In this document: positions 1 through 7,192 of the stretch, piece by piece
Layout: every line of letters starts with the position of its first letter
How positions within the stretch are numbered: position 1 is the first letter of the stretch
Assembly (NCBI RefSeq): GCF_036924715.1
Contig: NZ_JAZHSB010000001.1
Span: 2,347,001-2,411,000, forward strand
Origin: Bradyrhizobium sp. AZCC 1721
Lineage (GTDB): Bacteria; Pseudomonadota; Alphaproteobacteria; Rhizobiales; Xanthobacteraceae
DNA: 64,000 nt
Direction: 5' to 3'
Made by a program: the position numbers and the translations under genes
Notes under the pieces: generated by a model
Database searches by the model: none
The model's input: the letters and a program-made list of their open reading frames with translations, nothing else
What the model was told of the DNA's origin: nothing

Positions 1-1
1 G

Positions 2-631
2 ATCCGCGAAAAGATCCGCGCCGAATTGCCGACGCTGCTAAAGCTGTATCGCGCCGACAAGTTCCTGGTGAACAAGATCGTGGCTTCCGCCACCGCCTTC
101 TTCGAGGAAGTCCGCAACGATCCCGCGCACCCGTTCCGCGGCGAATTCGATCGCATGGTGATGACCTTCGTCGATCGCCTCGGCACCGATCCAAGCTACG
201 CCGAGCGGATCCAAGGGTTGAAGCGCGATCTGTTGGCGCGTCCCGAAGTGACGGGTCTCGCACGCCACATCTGGGCCAACGCACGCTCGTTCTTCGAACG
301 CAGCGCCTCGGGCGAGACGCAGGTGTTGGAGCAATATCTGGTGCGCATGTTCGTGAAAGCGGGCGAGGCGCTGGCAGGCGATGCCGAGTTGCGCACCGAG
401 ATCAACCAGGGCCTCGTGGCGGTGTTGCGCACCGTGATCGCCGAACAGAAGAGCGGCGTCTCGACCTTCATCTCCGACCAGGTGAAGTCCTGGGACATGG
501 GGCAGTTGATCTCGCTGATCGAAATCAACATCGGCCGCGACCTGCAATACATCCGCTTCAACGGATCGCTGATCGGCGGGCTAGCGGGATTGGCGCTGTA
601 CACCCTCGAATACCTGCTGCGGCTGCTGTGA
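2..631 (+). CDS. DUF445 family membrane-associated protein, C-terminal part
   Basis: The reading frame is open from the first bases, so the start lies upstream of the window; the TTG at 26 is only an internal codon. The visible 209 residues are mostly amphipathic helix. They end in a glycine-rich hydrophobic segment (IRFNGSLIGGLAGLALYTL and following) just before the stop, which is the usual end of DUF445/YjiN-type proteins, where the chain returns to the membrane. No enzymatic motif is visible and the function of the family is not established. The next gene is 184 bases away and probably separately expressed. Confidence 0.7.
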   Translation: MREKIRAELPTLLKLYRADKFLVNKIVASATAFFEEVRNDPAHPFRGEFDRMVMTFVDRLGTDPSYAERIQGLKRDLLARPEVTGLARHIWANARSFFERSASGETQVLEQYLVRMFVKAGEALAGDAELRTEINQGLVAVLRTVIAEQKSGVSTFISDQVKSWDMGQLISLIEINIGRDLQYIRFNGSLIGGLAGLALYTLEYLLRLL

Positions 632-818
632 CTAATTCATCACGTCAATGCTTTTAGTTATCCGAGATGTGATCTGCATTGCTTGCAAGGGGAAAGCCGG
701 TTCCCTAGCTTTTTATGGAGCTATATTGCAGTGCCGAACGATTCTACCCGCGTTGGCGTCTAACTGAACCGGTGGCCGGCTGCCGCGACGTAAGGGGCCG
801 AGCCCGAGAGGAGATATG

Positions 819-1589
819 ATGTCCGTTGCTGCGCAGACGCTTGCCCCGCCATCCAGAACCCTGATGCTGCTGGAGGGGCGTGCCATTCACGAACTCGGCG
901 CGTTTCTAGGGGCACTGCCATTGCTGAGTCTGGCGCCACGCGGCGACGGGCACCCCGTGCTGGTGTTGCCCGGCCTTGTTGCATCCGACACCTCGACGCG
1001 GCCGCTGCGCAGCTTCCTGCGCACGCGCGGCTATGCCGTCAGCGGCTGGCGTCAGGGGCGCAACCTCGGCCTGCGCCACGGCGTGCAGAACGCCATGGTC
1101 GATCTGGTGCAGGAGTTGAACGATACGCACGGCCGCAAGGTCTCGCTGGTCGGCTGGAGTCTGGGCGGTCTCTACGCGCGCCAGCTTGCCAAGATGATGC
1201 CGGAGCGCGTGCGCTCGGTGATCACGCTCGGCAGCCCGTTTGCGTCGGGACCGAAGGCGACCAACGCTTGGCGCGTCTACGAGCTGGCGAGCGGCCGCCG
1301 CGCCGACGAGGAGGACGCCCGCTTCGGCGGCGCGCTGTCCGCGACGCCGCCGGTGCCGACCACCGCGATCTTCAGCCGCACCGACGGCATCTGCGCCTGG
1401 CAGGGTTGCATGGAGAAGACGTCGGCGACTTCCGAAAGCATCGAGGTCGAAAGCAGCCATTGCGGCATGGGCCATCACCCGGCGGTCGTGTACGCGGTGG
1501 CCGATCGCCTGGCGCAGCCGGAAGGCGAATGGTCGCCGTTCGATCGAAGCGGCTGGCGCAGCGTGGTTTACCCGAATCCGCATCGGTAG
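819..1589 (+). CDS. alpha/beta hydrolase, esterase/lipase-like
   Basis: About 256 residues with an alpha/beta-hydrolase fold. The core strand reads HPVLVLPGL, and the nucleophile elbow GWSLGG lies near residue 113 (Ser in G-x-S-x-G), followed by the LGSPF segment seen in lipases and PHB-depolymerase-like enzymes. A late histidine (SHCGMGHHPAV) is the likely catalytic His. There is no signal peptide, so it is probably cytoplasmic. Two ATG codons lie side by side at 816 and 819; the GAGAGGAG ribosome site at 805-812 is better spaced for 819. The substrate cannot be read from the sequence. It is not obviously part of the phenylacetate operon that follows. Confidence 0.8.
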   Translation: MSVAAQTLAPPSRTLMLLEGRAIHELGAFLGALPLLSLAPRGDGHPVLVLPGLVASDTSTRPLRSFLRTRGYAVSGWRQGRNLGLRHGVQNAMVDLVQELNDTHGRKVSLVGWSLGGLYARQLAKMMPERVRSVITLGSPFASGPKATNAWRVYELASGRRADEEDARFGGALSATPPVPTTAIFSRTDGICAWQGCMEKTSATSESIEVESSHCGMGHHPAVVYAVADRLAQPEGEWSPFDRSGWRSVVYPNPHR

Positions 1590-1607
1590 CAGACGCGGGT
1601 GTTTGCT

Positions 1608-1721
1608 AACCTCGCCCCGCCGTTGCGGGGGTGAGGGGCTCTCTCCGCGCGCTCACGTCTATCGAATTTGCGGAGGTAGCCCCTCATCCCGACCTTCTCC
1701 CCGCGAAGAACGGGGAGAAGG
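1608..1721. repeat. intergenic mosaic palindrome (CCTTCTCCCCG hairpin)
   Basis: Two hairpins lie between the hydrolase and paaX. The second is a perfect 11-base stem, CCTTCTCCCCG (1693-1703) and CGGGGAGAAGG (1711-1721), with a 7-base loop. GTGAGGGGCT at 1631-1640 also pairs with AGCCCCTCAT at 1678-1687. It may act as a terminator, but its composition matches dispersed intergenic palindromes of Bradyrhizobium-type genomes; a shorter relative lies at 10874-10905. Confidence 0.6.
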
Positions 1722-1773
1722 AGAAGACAACCGACATTGTCGCTCTCCCGCAAAACGCGCTATGCCTTGACGC

Positions 1774-2643
1774 ATGCCGCCGCCGCTTGCCCGCATCATT
1801 CAGCAGTTGAAGCGCGAACCGTCGCGCACCGGATCGATCGTCATCACCGTATTCGGCGATGCGATTGTGCCGCGCGGCGGCTCGGTCTGGCTCGGCACGC
1901 TGCTGGAATTTTTCGAGCAGCTCGACATCGACGCCAGCGTCGTGCGCACCGCGATGTCGCGGCTGACGGCCGACGGCTGGTTCGAGCGCGTTAAAGTTGG
2001 CCGCAACAGTTTCTATCGCCTGGTGCAAGGCGAGCGGCAGACCTTCGATATCGCGACCAAACACATTTACGGCCCGCCAGCCTCCGACTGGACCGGGCGA
2101 TTTGAGCTGCTGCTGATCGGCAATGGCGGAGATCGCGACGCCGCGCGCGAGGCGTTGAAGAACGCTGGCTTCGGCAGTCCGCTGCCGGGCGTATGGGTGG
2201 CGCCGTCGGGCGTGCCGGTGCCTGCCGAAGCGGCCGGCGCCATTCGTCTCGAAGTGTCGGCGGAAGACGATAGCGGGCGGCGTCTGCTCAGCGAAAGCTG
2301 GCCACTCGATCGCACCGCCGACGCCTATCAGAAATTCATGAAGACCTTCGAGCCGCTGCACGGCTGGCTCGGTCGTGGCGAGCGGCTGACCGAGGCCGAC
2401 GCGTTCACCGCACGGATCCTCCTGATCCATCATTACCGTCGCGTCGTGCTGCGCGACCCGTTGCTGCCGACCGCGCTCTTGCCCACGGACTGGCCGGGCA
2501 GGGCCGCCCGAACGCTCTGTGGCGAGATCTATCGCGCGCTGCTTCCCGCGTCCGAACAATGGCTTGATCGCCATGCCACCAACGAAAACGGACCCCTGCC
2601 AAAGCCCGGCGGGGAACTTTCGAAGCGGTTTGACGGGCTGTAG
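1774..2643 (+). CDS. paaX: phenylacetate-responsive transcriptional repressor PaaX
   Basis: 289 residues, the normal length for PaaX. The N-terminal part (about residues 20-75) is a winged helix including RTAMSRLTADGWFERVKVGR, where the recognition helix contacts DNA. The long C-terminal part is the PaaX effector/dimer domain, and in characterised members phenylacetyl-CoA relieves repression. It sits directly upstream of paaA in the same direction with a 75-base AT-rich gap holding a promoter, so it most likely controls the paa genes from that gap. The start ATG follows a weak purine stretch; the frame has no better alternative. Confidence 0.93.
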   Translation: MPPPLARIIQQLKREPSRTGSIVITVFGDAIVPRGGSVWLGTLLEFFEQLDIDASVVRTAMSRLTADGWFERVKVGRNSFYRLVQGERQTFDIATKHIYGPPASDWTGRFELLLIGNGGDRDAAREALKNAGFGSPLPGVWVAPSGVPVPAEAAGAIRLEVSAEDDSGRRLLSESWPLDRTADAYQKFMKTFEPLHGWLGRGERLTEADAFTARILLIHHYRRVVLRDPLLPTALLPTDWPGRAARTLCGEIYRALLPASEQWLDRHATNENGPLPKPGGELSKRFDGL

Positions 2644-2650
2644 ATATGTT

Positions 2651-2690
2651 ACAGAAATGTATTGCATATCGTAATTTGTGTTATATATTT
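2651..2690 (+). promoter_or_regulatory. candidate paaA promoter and PaaX operator region
   Basis: This gap between paaX and paaA is strikingly AT-rich for the region. A -35-like TTGCAT (2662-2667) and a -10-like TATATT (2684-2689) are separated by 16 bases. Two small inverted repeats overlap or flank the -35: TACA-GAAA-TGTA (2650-2661) and the imperfect ATTGC-ATATC-GTAAT (2661-2675). A repressor bound here would block the promoter. Assignment to PaaX is inferred from position only. Confidence 0.5.
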
Positions 2691-2718
2691 CCTCCCAACA
2701 AATTCCGGGAGGTCCGCC

Positions 2719-3711
2719 ATGTACACGCAGGCGCTCAACACGTCCGACGGCGACGACCGTCACATCGAGGACGCCGCGCGGGCTACGCAGTTTCAGGCGC
2801 GCATCGACGCCGACGAGCGCATCGAACCTAACGACTGGATGCCGGCCGCCTACCGCAAGACGCTGACGCGGCAGATTTCGCAGCACGCGCATTCCGAAAT
2901 CGTCGGCATGCTGCCCGAAGGCAATTGGATCACTCGCGCGCCGTCGCTGCGCCGCAAGGCGGCGCTGCTCGCCAAAGTGCAGGACGAATGCGGCCACGGC
3001 CTCTACCTCTACGCCGCCGCCGAGACGCTCGGTTCTTCGCGCGAAGAGCTGGTCGACGCGATGCTCGCGGGCAAGGCAAAGTATTCCTCGATCTTCAATT
3101 ATCCGACGCTGACCTGGGCCGACATCGGCACCATCGGCTGGCTGGTCGACGGCGCGGCGATCATGAACCAGATCCCGCTGTGCCGCTGCTCCTATGGTCC
3201 TTACGCGCGCGCGATGATCCGCGTCTGCAAGGAGGAATCCTTTCACCAGCGCCAGGGTTTTGAGATCATGCTGACGCTGTGCCGCGGCACTGACGAGCAG
3301 AAGGCGATGGCGCAGGACGCGCTGAACCGCTGGTGGTGGCCGGTCTTGATGATGTTCGGTCCGCCCGACCAGGTCAGCCAGCACAGCGACACCTCGACCA
3401 AATGGAAGATCAAGCGTTTCTCCAATGACGAACTGCGGCAGAAATTCGTCGACGCCACGGTGCCGCAGGCGCAGTTCCTGGGACTGACCATTCCCGATCC
3501 CGGCATGAAGCAGAACGCGAACGACAATTGGGAATATAGCGCGATCGATTGGGACGAGTTCAAGCAGGTGCTGGCAGGCAACGGCCCCTGCAACCGCGAC
3601 CGTCTGGCGGCGCGGCGCAAGGCGCATGAGGATGGCGCCTGGGTGCGCGAAGCAGCGATGGCCTATGCCGAGAAGCGCCGGCAGCGCGCCGCCTTGCAGG
3701 CCGCTGAGTAG
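2719..3711 (+). CDS. paaA: 1,2-phenylacetyl-CoA epoxidase, catalytic subunit PaaA
   Basis: 330 residues, full length. PaaA is the diiron catalytic subunit of the multicomponent oxygenase that epoxidises the ring of phenylacetyl-CoA. Likely iron ligands are visible: Glu60 in HSEIVG, Glu90-x2-His93 in DECGHGLY, and Glu173 with His176 in KEESFHQRQ. The start at 2719 is chosen because GGGAGG lies 7 bases upstream; a longer in-frame ATG at 2662 would put 19 atypical residues ahead of it and overlap the promoter. It is the first gene of paaABCDE, 11 bases before paaB. Confidence 0.96.
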   Translation: MYTQALNTSDGDDRHIEDAARATQFQARIDADERIEPNDWMPAAYRKTLTRQISQHAHSEIVGMLPEGNWITRAPSLRRKAALLAKVQDECGHGLYLYAAAETLGSSREELVDAMLAGKAKYSSIFNYPTLTWADIGTIGWLVDGAAIMNQIPLCRCSYGPYARAMIRVCKEESFHQRQGFEIMLTLCRGTDEQKAMAQDALNRWWWPVLMMFGPPDQVSQHSDTSTKWKIKRFSNDELRQKFVDATVPQAQFLGLTIPDPGMKQNANDNWEYSAIDWDEFKQVLAGNGPCNRDRLAARRKAHEDGAWVREAAMAYAEKRRQRAALQAAE

Positions 3712-3722
3712 GGAGACCAACG

Positions 3723-4010
3723 ATGGCGACGCCGAACATTCCGCTCTGGGAAGTTTTCATCCGCAGCCGCAACGGGCTGGCGCACAAGCATGTTGGCTCG
3801 CTGCACGCCACCGACGCCACGCTGGCGCTGCAGGCTGCCCGCGACATCTACACCCGCCGCGGCGAGGGCCTCTCGATCTGGGTGGTGCCGTCGAGCGCCA
3901 TCACCGCGTCCGACCCGTCCGAGAAAGGCATGATGTTCGAGCCGGCGGAGTCGAAGATCTACCGGCACCCGACGTTTTACGACGTGCCTGACGAAGTCGG
4001 GCATATGTGA
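3723..4010 (+). CDS. paaB: 1,2-phenylacetyl-CoA epoxidase subunit PaaB
   Basis: 95 residues, the normal size. PaaB is the small structural subunit that bridges PaaA-PaaC heterodimers in the epoxidase. It begins with PLWEVFIRSRNGLAHKHVGS, close to the family consensus, and has no catalytic residues of its own. The ATG at 3723 follows GGGAG at 3711-3715. It is separated from paaC by 109 bases, most of which is a palindromic repeat, so the tight packing usual for paaBC is broken here. Confidence 0.95.
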   Translation: MATPNIPLWEVFIRSRNGLAHKHVGSLHATDATLALQAARDIYTRRGEGLSIWVVPSSAITASDPSEKGMMFEPAESKIYRHPTFYDVPDEVGHM

Positions 4011-4012
4011 GA

Positions 4013-4098
4013 CCGTCATTGCGAGCGGAGCGAAGCAATCCATCGCGCCAGCACCGTAAGTGTGGATTGCTTCGTCGCTCCGCTCCTCGCAATGACGG
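4013..4098. repeat. family A palindromic repeat, copy 1 (inside paa operon)
   Basis: CCGTCATTGCGAG at the left pairs with CTCGCAATGACGG at the right, and the inner arms GAAGCAATCCA and TGGATTGCTTC (one variant base) also pair. The whole element of about 85 bases can fold into one long hairpin. It fills the gap between paaB and paaC. Seven more copies occur in the window. Confidence 0.9.
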
Positions 4099-4119
4099 CT
4101 GAGCAAGCAGGAACAGAAA

Positions 4120-4896
4120 ATGACCGCAGCCAACATCCAGGTCTCCGAAACGCCGCTGGTGCTCTACACCCTGCGCCGCGCTGACGATGCCTTGATCCTG
4201 GGCCATCGGCTGTCGGAATGGTGCGGCCATGCGCCGATGCTGGAAGAGGACATGGCGCTCGCCAATATGGGCCTCGATCTGCTCGGCCAGGCGCGCGAGC
4301 TTTATTCCTACGCCGCCAGGGTCGAGGGCAGGGGTAACGACGAGGACAAGTTCGCTTATCTCCGCGACGTCAGGCAGTACCGCAATCTCCTGCTGCTGGA
4401 ACAGCCGAACGGCGATTTCGCGCGCACCATGGTACGGCAGTTCTTCTACGCAACGTTCGCCGACCTCTATTGGCGCGCGATGATGCGCTCCACCGATGCG
4501 ACGCTGGCGGCGATTGCGGCGAAATCGGAAAAAGAAAGCGCCTATCACGTCCGCCATTGCTCGGAATGGATCATTCGTCTCGGCGATGGCACCGAAGAAA
4601 GCCACCGCCGCACGCAAACGGCGATCGACGAGTTCTGGGCTTTCACCGGCGAGATGTTTGCCGCCGATGACAGCGAGCGCGGCTTGATCGATGCGGGAAT
4701 CGCGGTCGATCCGGGGCCGTTACGTCCGCAATGGCTGAAGACTGTATCGGACGTCGTCCGTGAAGCGACGCTCGTTTTGCCCGATAACAACTGGATGCAG
4801 CAGGGCGGCCGCAGCGGGCGGCACAGCGAGCATCTCGGCCATCTCCTCAGCGAGTTGCAATCGATGCAACGGACGTTTCCGGGGGCGACATGGTAA
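4120..4896 (+). CDS. paaC: 1,2-phenylacetyl-CoA epoxidase structural subunit PaaC
   Basis: 258 residues. PaaC is a ferritin-like fold paralogue of PaaA that has lost the diiron site and stabilises the complex. The N-terminus (LYTLRRADDALILGHRLSEW) and the segment DEDKFAYLRDVRQYRNLLL are typical of the family. The gene overlaps paaD by 7 bases, implying coupled translation. Upstream lies a palindromic repeat rather than a close paaB stop; a short purine run before the ATG at 4120 provides a possible ribosome site. Confidence 0.95.
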   Translation: MTAANIQVSETPLVLYTLRRADDALILGHRLSEWCGHAPMLEEDMALANMGLDLLGQARELYSYAARVEGRGNDEDKFAYLRDVRQYRNLLLLEQPNGDFARTMVRQFFYATFADLYWRAMMRSTDATLAAIAAKSEKESAYHVRHCSEWIIRLGDGTEESHRRTQTAIDEFWAFTGEMFAADDSERGLIDAGIAVDPGPLRPQWLKTVSDVVREATLVLPDNNWMQQGGRSGRHSEHLGHLLSELQSMQRTFPGATW

Positions 4897-5393
4897 CGGC
4901 TATCCACAGCGACACCGATCTGCGCCGCCGCGCCTGGGAGGCCGCCTCACAGGTGGTCGATCCCGAAATACCGGTGCTTACGATCGCCGATCTCGGCGTG
5001 CTGCGCGACGTCGAGGTTCAAGACGGCCGCGTCGAGGTCGCGATTACGCCCACTTACTCCGGCTGTCCGGCGATGAACATGATCGCGCTCGAGATCGAGC
5101 TGGCGCTGGAACGCGCCGGAATGCCGCGCCCGACGGTCCGCACCGTGCTGTCGCCTGCCTGGACCACGGACTGGATGAGCGATGACGGCCGCAACAAGCT
5201 CAGGGAATACGGCATCGCCCCGCCGCAGGCATCACGCTCGCGCCGCGCGCTGTTCGGTGAACAGCAGGTGGCGTGCCCGCAATGCGGCTCGCAAAATACG
5301 GAGCTGCTGTCCGAATTCGGCTCGACCTCCTGCAAGGCGCTGTGGCGCTGCAAGGCCTGCCGTGAACCCTTTGATTATTTCAAGTGTCATTGA
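4890..5393 (+). CDS. paaD: phenylacetate-CoA oxygenase assembly protein PaaD
   Basis: 167 residues. PaaD is a MIP18/SufT-like protein thought to help iron-sulfur or metal maturation of the epoxidase system. Residues 10-100 form the MIP18 domain, with DPEIPVLTIADLG at 24-36 and conserved Cys59 in YSGCPAM. The C-terminal quarter is a zinc-ribbon-like module with Cys129-x2-Cys132, Cys154-x2-Cys157, and additional Cys148 and Cys166. It overlaps paaC by 7 bases. Its stop is followed at once by a family A palindrome and then paaE. Confidence 0.93.
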   Translation: MVTAIHSDTDLRRRAWEAASQVVDPEIPVLTIADLGVLRDVEVQDGRVEVAITPTYSGCPAMNMIALEIELALERAGMPRPTVRTVLSPAWTTDWMSDDGRNKLREYGIAPPQASRSRRALFGEQQVACPQCGSQNTELLSEFGSTSCKALWRCKACREPFDYFKCH

Positions 5394-5405
5394 GGTCTTC
5401 TATGT

Positions 5406-5491
5406 CGTCATTGCGAGCGAAGCGAAGCAATCCATCTCACCGCCCCGTGGAGGGATGGATTGCTTCGTCGCTTTCGCTCCTCGCAATGACG
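5406..5491. repeat. family A palindromic repeat, copy 2 (inside paa operon)
   Basis: CGTCATTGCGAG and CTCGCAATGACG form the outer stem, with GAAGCAATCCATC and GATGGATTGCTTC inside. It occupies nearly all of the 112 bases between paaD and paaE. Read as protein it would prolong paaE upstream, but that extension is repeat-derived. Confidence 0.9.
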
Positions 5492-5505
5492 GTGAGGAGC
5501 GTGTG

Positions 5506-6585
5506 ATGTCGGTCGCGCCGCGTTTCCATCGTCTCGCCGTCAACGACCTCCGTCGCGAGGCTGTGGATGCAGTATCGATGACGTTTGCGATCCCGAAGGA
5601 GCTGGAAGGCGACTACAGCTTTGCGCCGGGACAATACCTCACGTTGCGTACCACGATGGACGGCGAGGAAGTGCGCCGCTCCTATTCGATCTGCTCAGGG
5701 CCTGACGACGGCGAGCTACGCATCGCGGTGAAGAAGGTCGACGGCGGCGCGTTTTCGAACTGGGCAGCGGACGAATTGAAGGCCGGCGACGAACTCGACG
5801 TGATGACGCCGACCGGCCGTTTCGGCGTCGCCCCTGCGCCGGATGAGGCGAGGGTCTATGTCGGATTTGCCGCAGGAAGCGGCATCACGCCGATCTTGTC
5901 GATCGTCAAGGGCGTGCTGGCGCGCGAACCGAACAGCCGGTTCTTCCTGTTTTACGGCAACCGCACGACGTCAAACATGCTGTTCCTCGAAGAACTCGAG
6001 GAACTGAAAGACCGCTTCATGCAACGGTTGTCGCTGTTTCATGTCATCTCCGGCGAGGAGCAGGATATCCCGATCCTGCATGGCCGGCTCGATGGCGCGA
6101 AAGTGCGCGTGCTGCTGCGCTCGCTGGTGCCCGCCTCGAGTGTCGATCACGTCTTCATCTGCGGCCCCATGGGTATGAGCGAGGACATCGAGACCACTTG
6201 CCGCGAGATCGGTATTGCCGAGGATCGCATCCATGTCGAGCGCTTTGTCTCGGAGTTCGGCGGCAAGCCGCGCGCGAAGAAGATTGTCGAGCCGTCCGCG
6301 CCGCCGAAGGCGATCGCCTCCCTGATCATCGACGGCAAGCGCCGCGAGGTGCCGGTCGCCGAAGGAGAGGCCATTCTCGACGCCGCGTTGCGCGCCGGCA
6401 TGGATTTGCCGTTCGCCTGCAAGGGCGGCATGTGCTCGACCTGCCGCGCCAAACTGGTCGAGGGCGAGGCGCAGATGGAAGTCAATTATTCGCTGGAGTC
6501 GTGGGAACTGAAGGCGGGATTCATCCTGACCTGCCAGGCGCGGCCGTGCTCGGACAAGGTCGTGGTGGATTACGACCACGTGTAG
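5506..6585 (+). CDS. paaE: 1,2-phenylacetyl-CoA epoxidase reductase PaaE
   Basis: 359 residues. PaaE passes electrons from NADPH to the PaaA diiron centre. The FAD domain has RRSYSICS at 57-64, and the NAD(P)-binding part has GFAAGSGITPILS (120-132) and FICGPMGM (217-224). The C-terminal plant-type 2Fe-2S ferredoxin domain has Cys305-x4-Cys310-x2-Cys313-x29-Cys343. The ATG at 5506 follows GGTGAGGAG at 5491-5499. The frame is open further upstream, but that stretch is the palindromic repeat. It is the last gene of paaABCDE. Confidence 0.95.
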   Translation: MSVAPRFHRLAVNDLRREAVDAVSMTFAIPKELEGDYSFAPGQYLTLRTTMDGEEVRRSYSICSGPDDGELRIAVKKVDGGAFSNWAADELKAGDELDVMTPTGRFGVAPAPDEARVYVGFAAGSGITPILSIVKGVLAREPNSRFFLFYGNRTTSNMLFLEELEELKDRFMQRLSLFHVISGEEQDIPILHGRLDGAKVRVLLRSLVPASSVDHVFICGPMGMSEDIETTCREIGIAEDRIHVERFVSEFGGKPRAKKIVEPSAPPKAIASLIIDGKRREVPVAEGEAILDAALRAGMDLPFACKGGMCSTCRAKLVEGEAQMEVNYSLESWELKAGFILTCQARPCSDKVVVDYDHV

Positions 6586-6682
6586 CGATTTGTGGGCTCG
6601 TTGACACCCCAGGTGCTTCGACCCAAGACTGAGATGCAAAGAGGCTTGATAACAGGCCCGTGCGCACAAGGGAGAGAACGTC

Positions 6683-6718
6683 GTGAAACCGTCTCGCCGA
6701 GCGGGCAACCCGCTATGA
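6683..6718 (+). CDS. possible 11-codon leader ORF overlapping paaI start
   Basis: A GTG at 6683 preceded by AGGGAGAG (6669-6676) opens an 11-codon frame, MKPSRRAGNPL. Its TGA stop (6716-6718) overlaps the ATG of paaI (6715-6717) in an ATGA junction. The paaI ATG has no good ribosome site of its own. The arrangement suggests translational coupling: ribosomes would load at the leader and restart at paaI. The peptide has no recognisable similarity, and the call rests only on this geometry. Confidence 0.4.
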   Translation: MKPSRRAGNPL

Positions 6719-7173
6719 ACGTCGCGCTGTCACCCGACGAGATCGCCCGCGCCTGCGCGGAGGCGATGTGGAAGGAAGACGACGCCAGCAAGGGCCTCGG
6801 CATGAAAATTGTCGAGGTCAGGCCGGGGCAGGCGACGCTGACGATGACGGTGCAGCCGCACATGGTCAACGGCCAGCGCATCGCCCATGGCGGCTTCATT
6901 TTTCTCCTCGCCGATTCCACCTTCGCCTTTGCCTGTAATTCCCGCAATGAGCGCGCAGTCGCTGCGCAATGCGATATCGCCTTCATCCGCCCGGGCAAGC
7001 TCGGCGACGTGCTGGTCGCGACCGCGCGGGAAGTTTCGCGCAACGGTCGCTCCGGAATTTATGACGTCCGCGTCACATCGGGCGATGTCGTGATTGCGGA
7101 GTTCCGCGGTCATTCCCGTACCGTCGCCGGGACGTGGCTGCCGGCCGTGGACGAAGAGACCAGACAAAAATAG
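6715..7173 (+). CDS. paaI: hydroxyphenylacetyl-CoA thioesterase PaaI
   Basis: 152 residues, a hotdog-fold thioesterase. PaaI removes CoA from dead-end intermediates of the phenylacetate route and so protects the CoA pool. The conserved NGQRIAHGGFIFLLAD (52-67) contains the HGG turn and the catalytic Asp67. The start at 6715 (MNVALSPDEIA) matches the usual family start; longer in-frame alternatives add 41 residues without family character. It lies between paaE and paaK in the same direction. Confidence 0.93.
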   Translation: MNVALSPDEIARACAEAMWKEDDASKGLGMKIVEVRPGQATLTMTVQPHMVNGQRIAHGGFIFLLADSTFAFACNSRNERAVAAQCDIAFIRPGKLGDVLVATAREVSRNGRSGIYDVRVTSGDVVIAEFRGHSRTVAGTWLPAVDEETRQK

Positions 7174-7192
7174 CAAGCGAGAGGAACACGCC

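Noticed and set aside
1684..3720. Long open frame of 678 codons on the minus strand over paaX and paaA
   Set aside because: It is antisense to two clearly recognisable genes, has arginine/histidine-rich shadow composition and no family features. High GC keeps stop codons rare in that frame.
4013..5491. Repeated palindromes as a CRISPR array
   Set aside because: Copies are far apart, single, with self-complementary arms and no regular spacers. They are intergenic palindromes.
5182..5505. N-terminal extension of PaaE by 108 residues
   Set aside because: The stretch reads through paaD in another frame and through a palindromic repeat. A good start and ribosome site exist at 5506.
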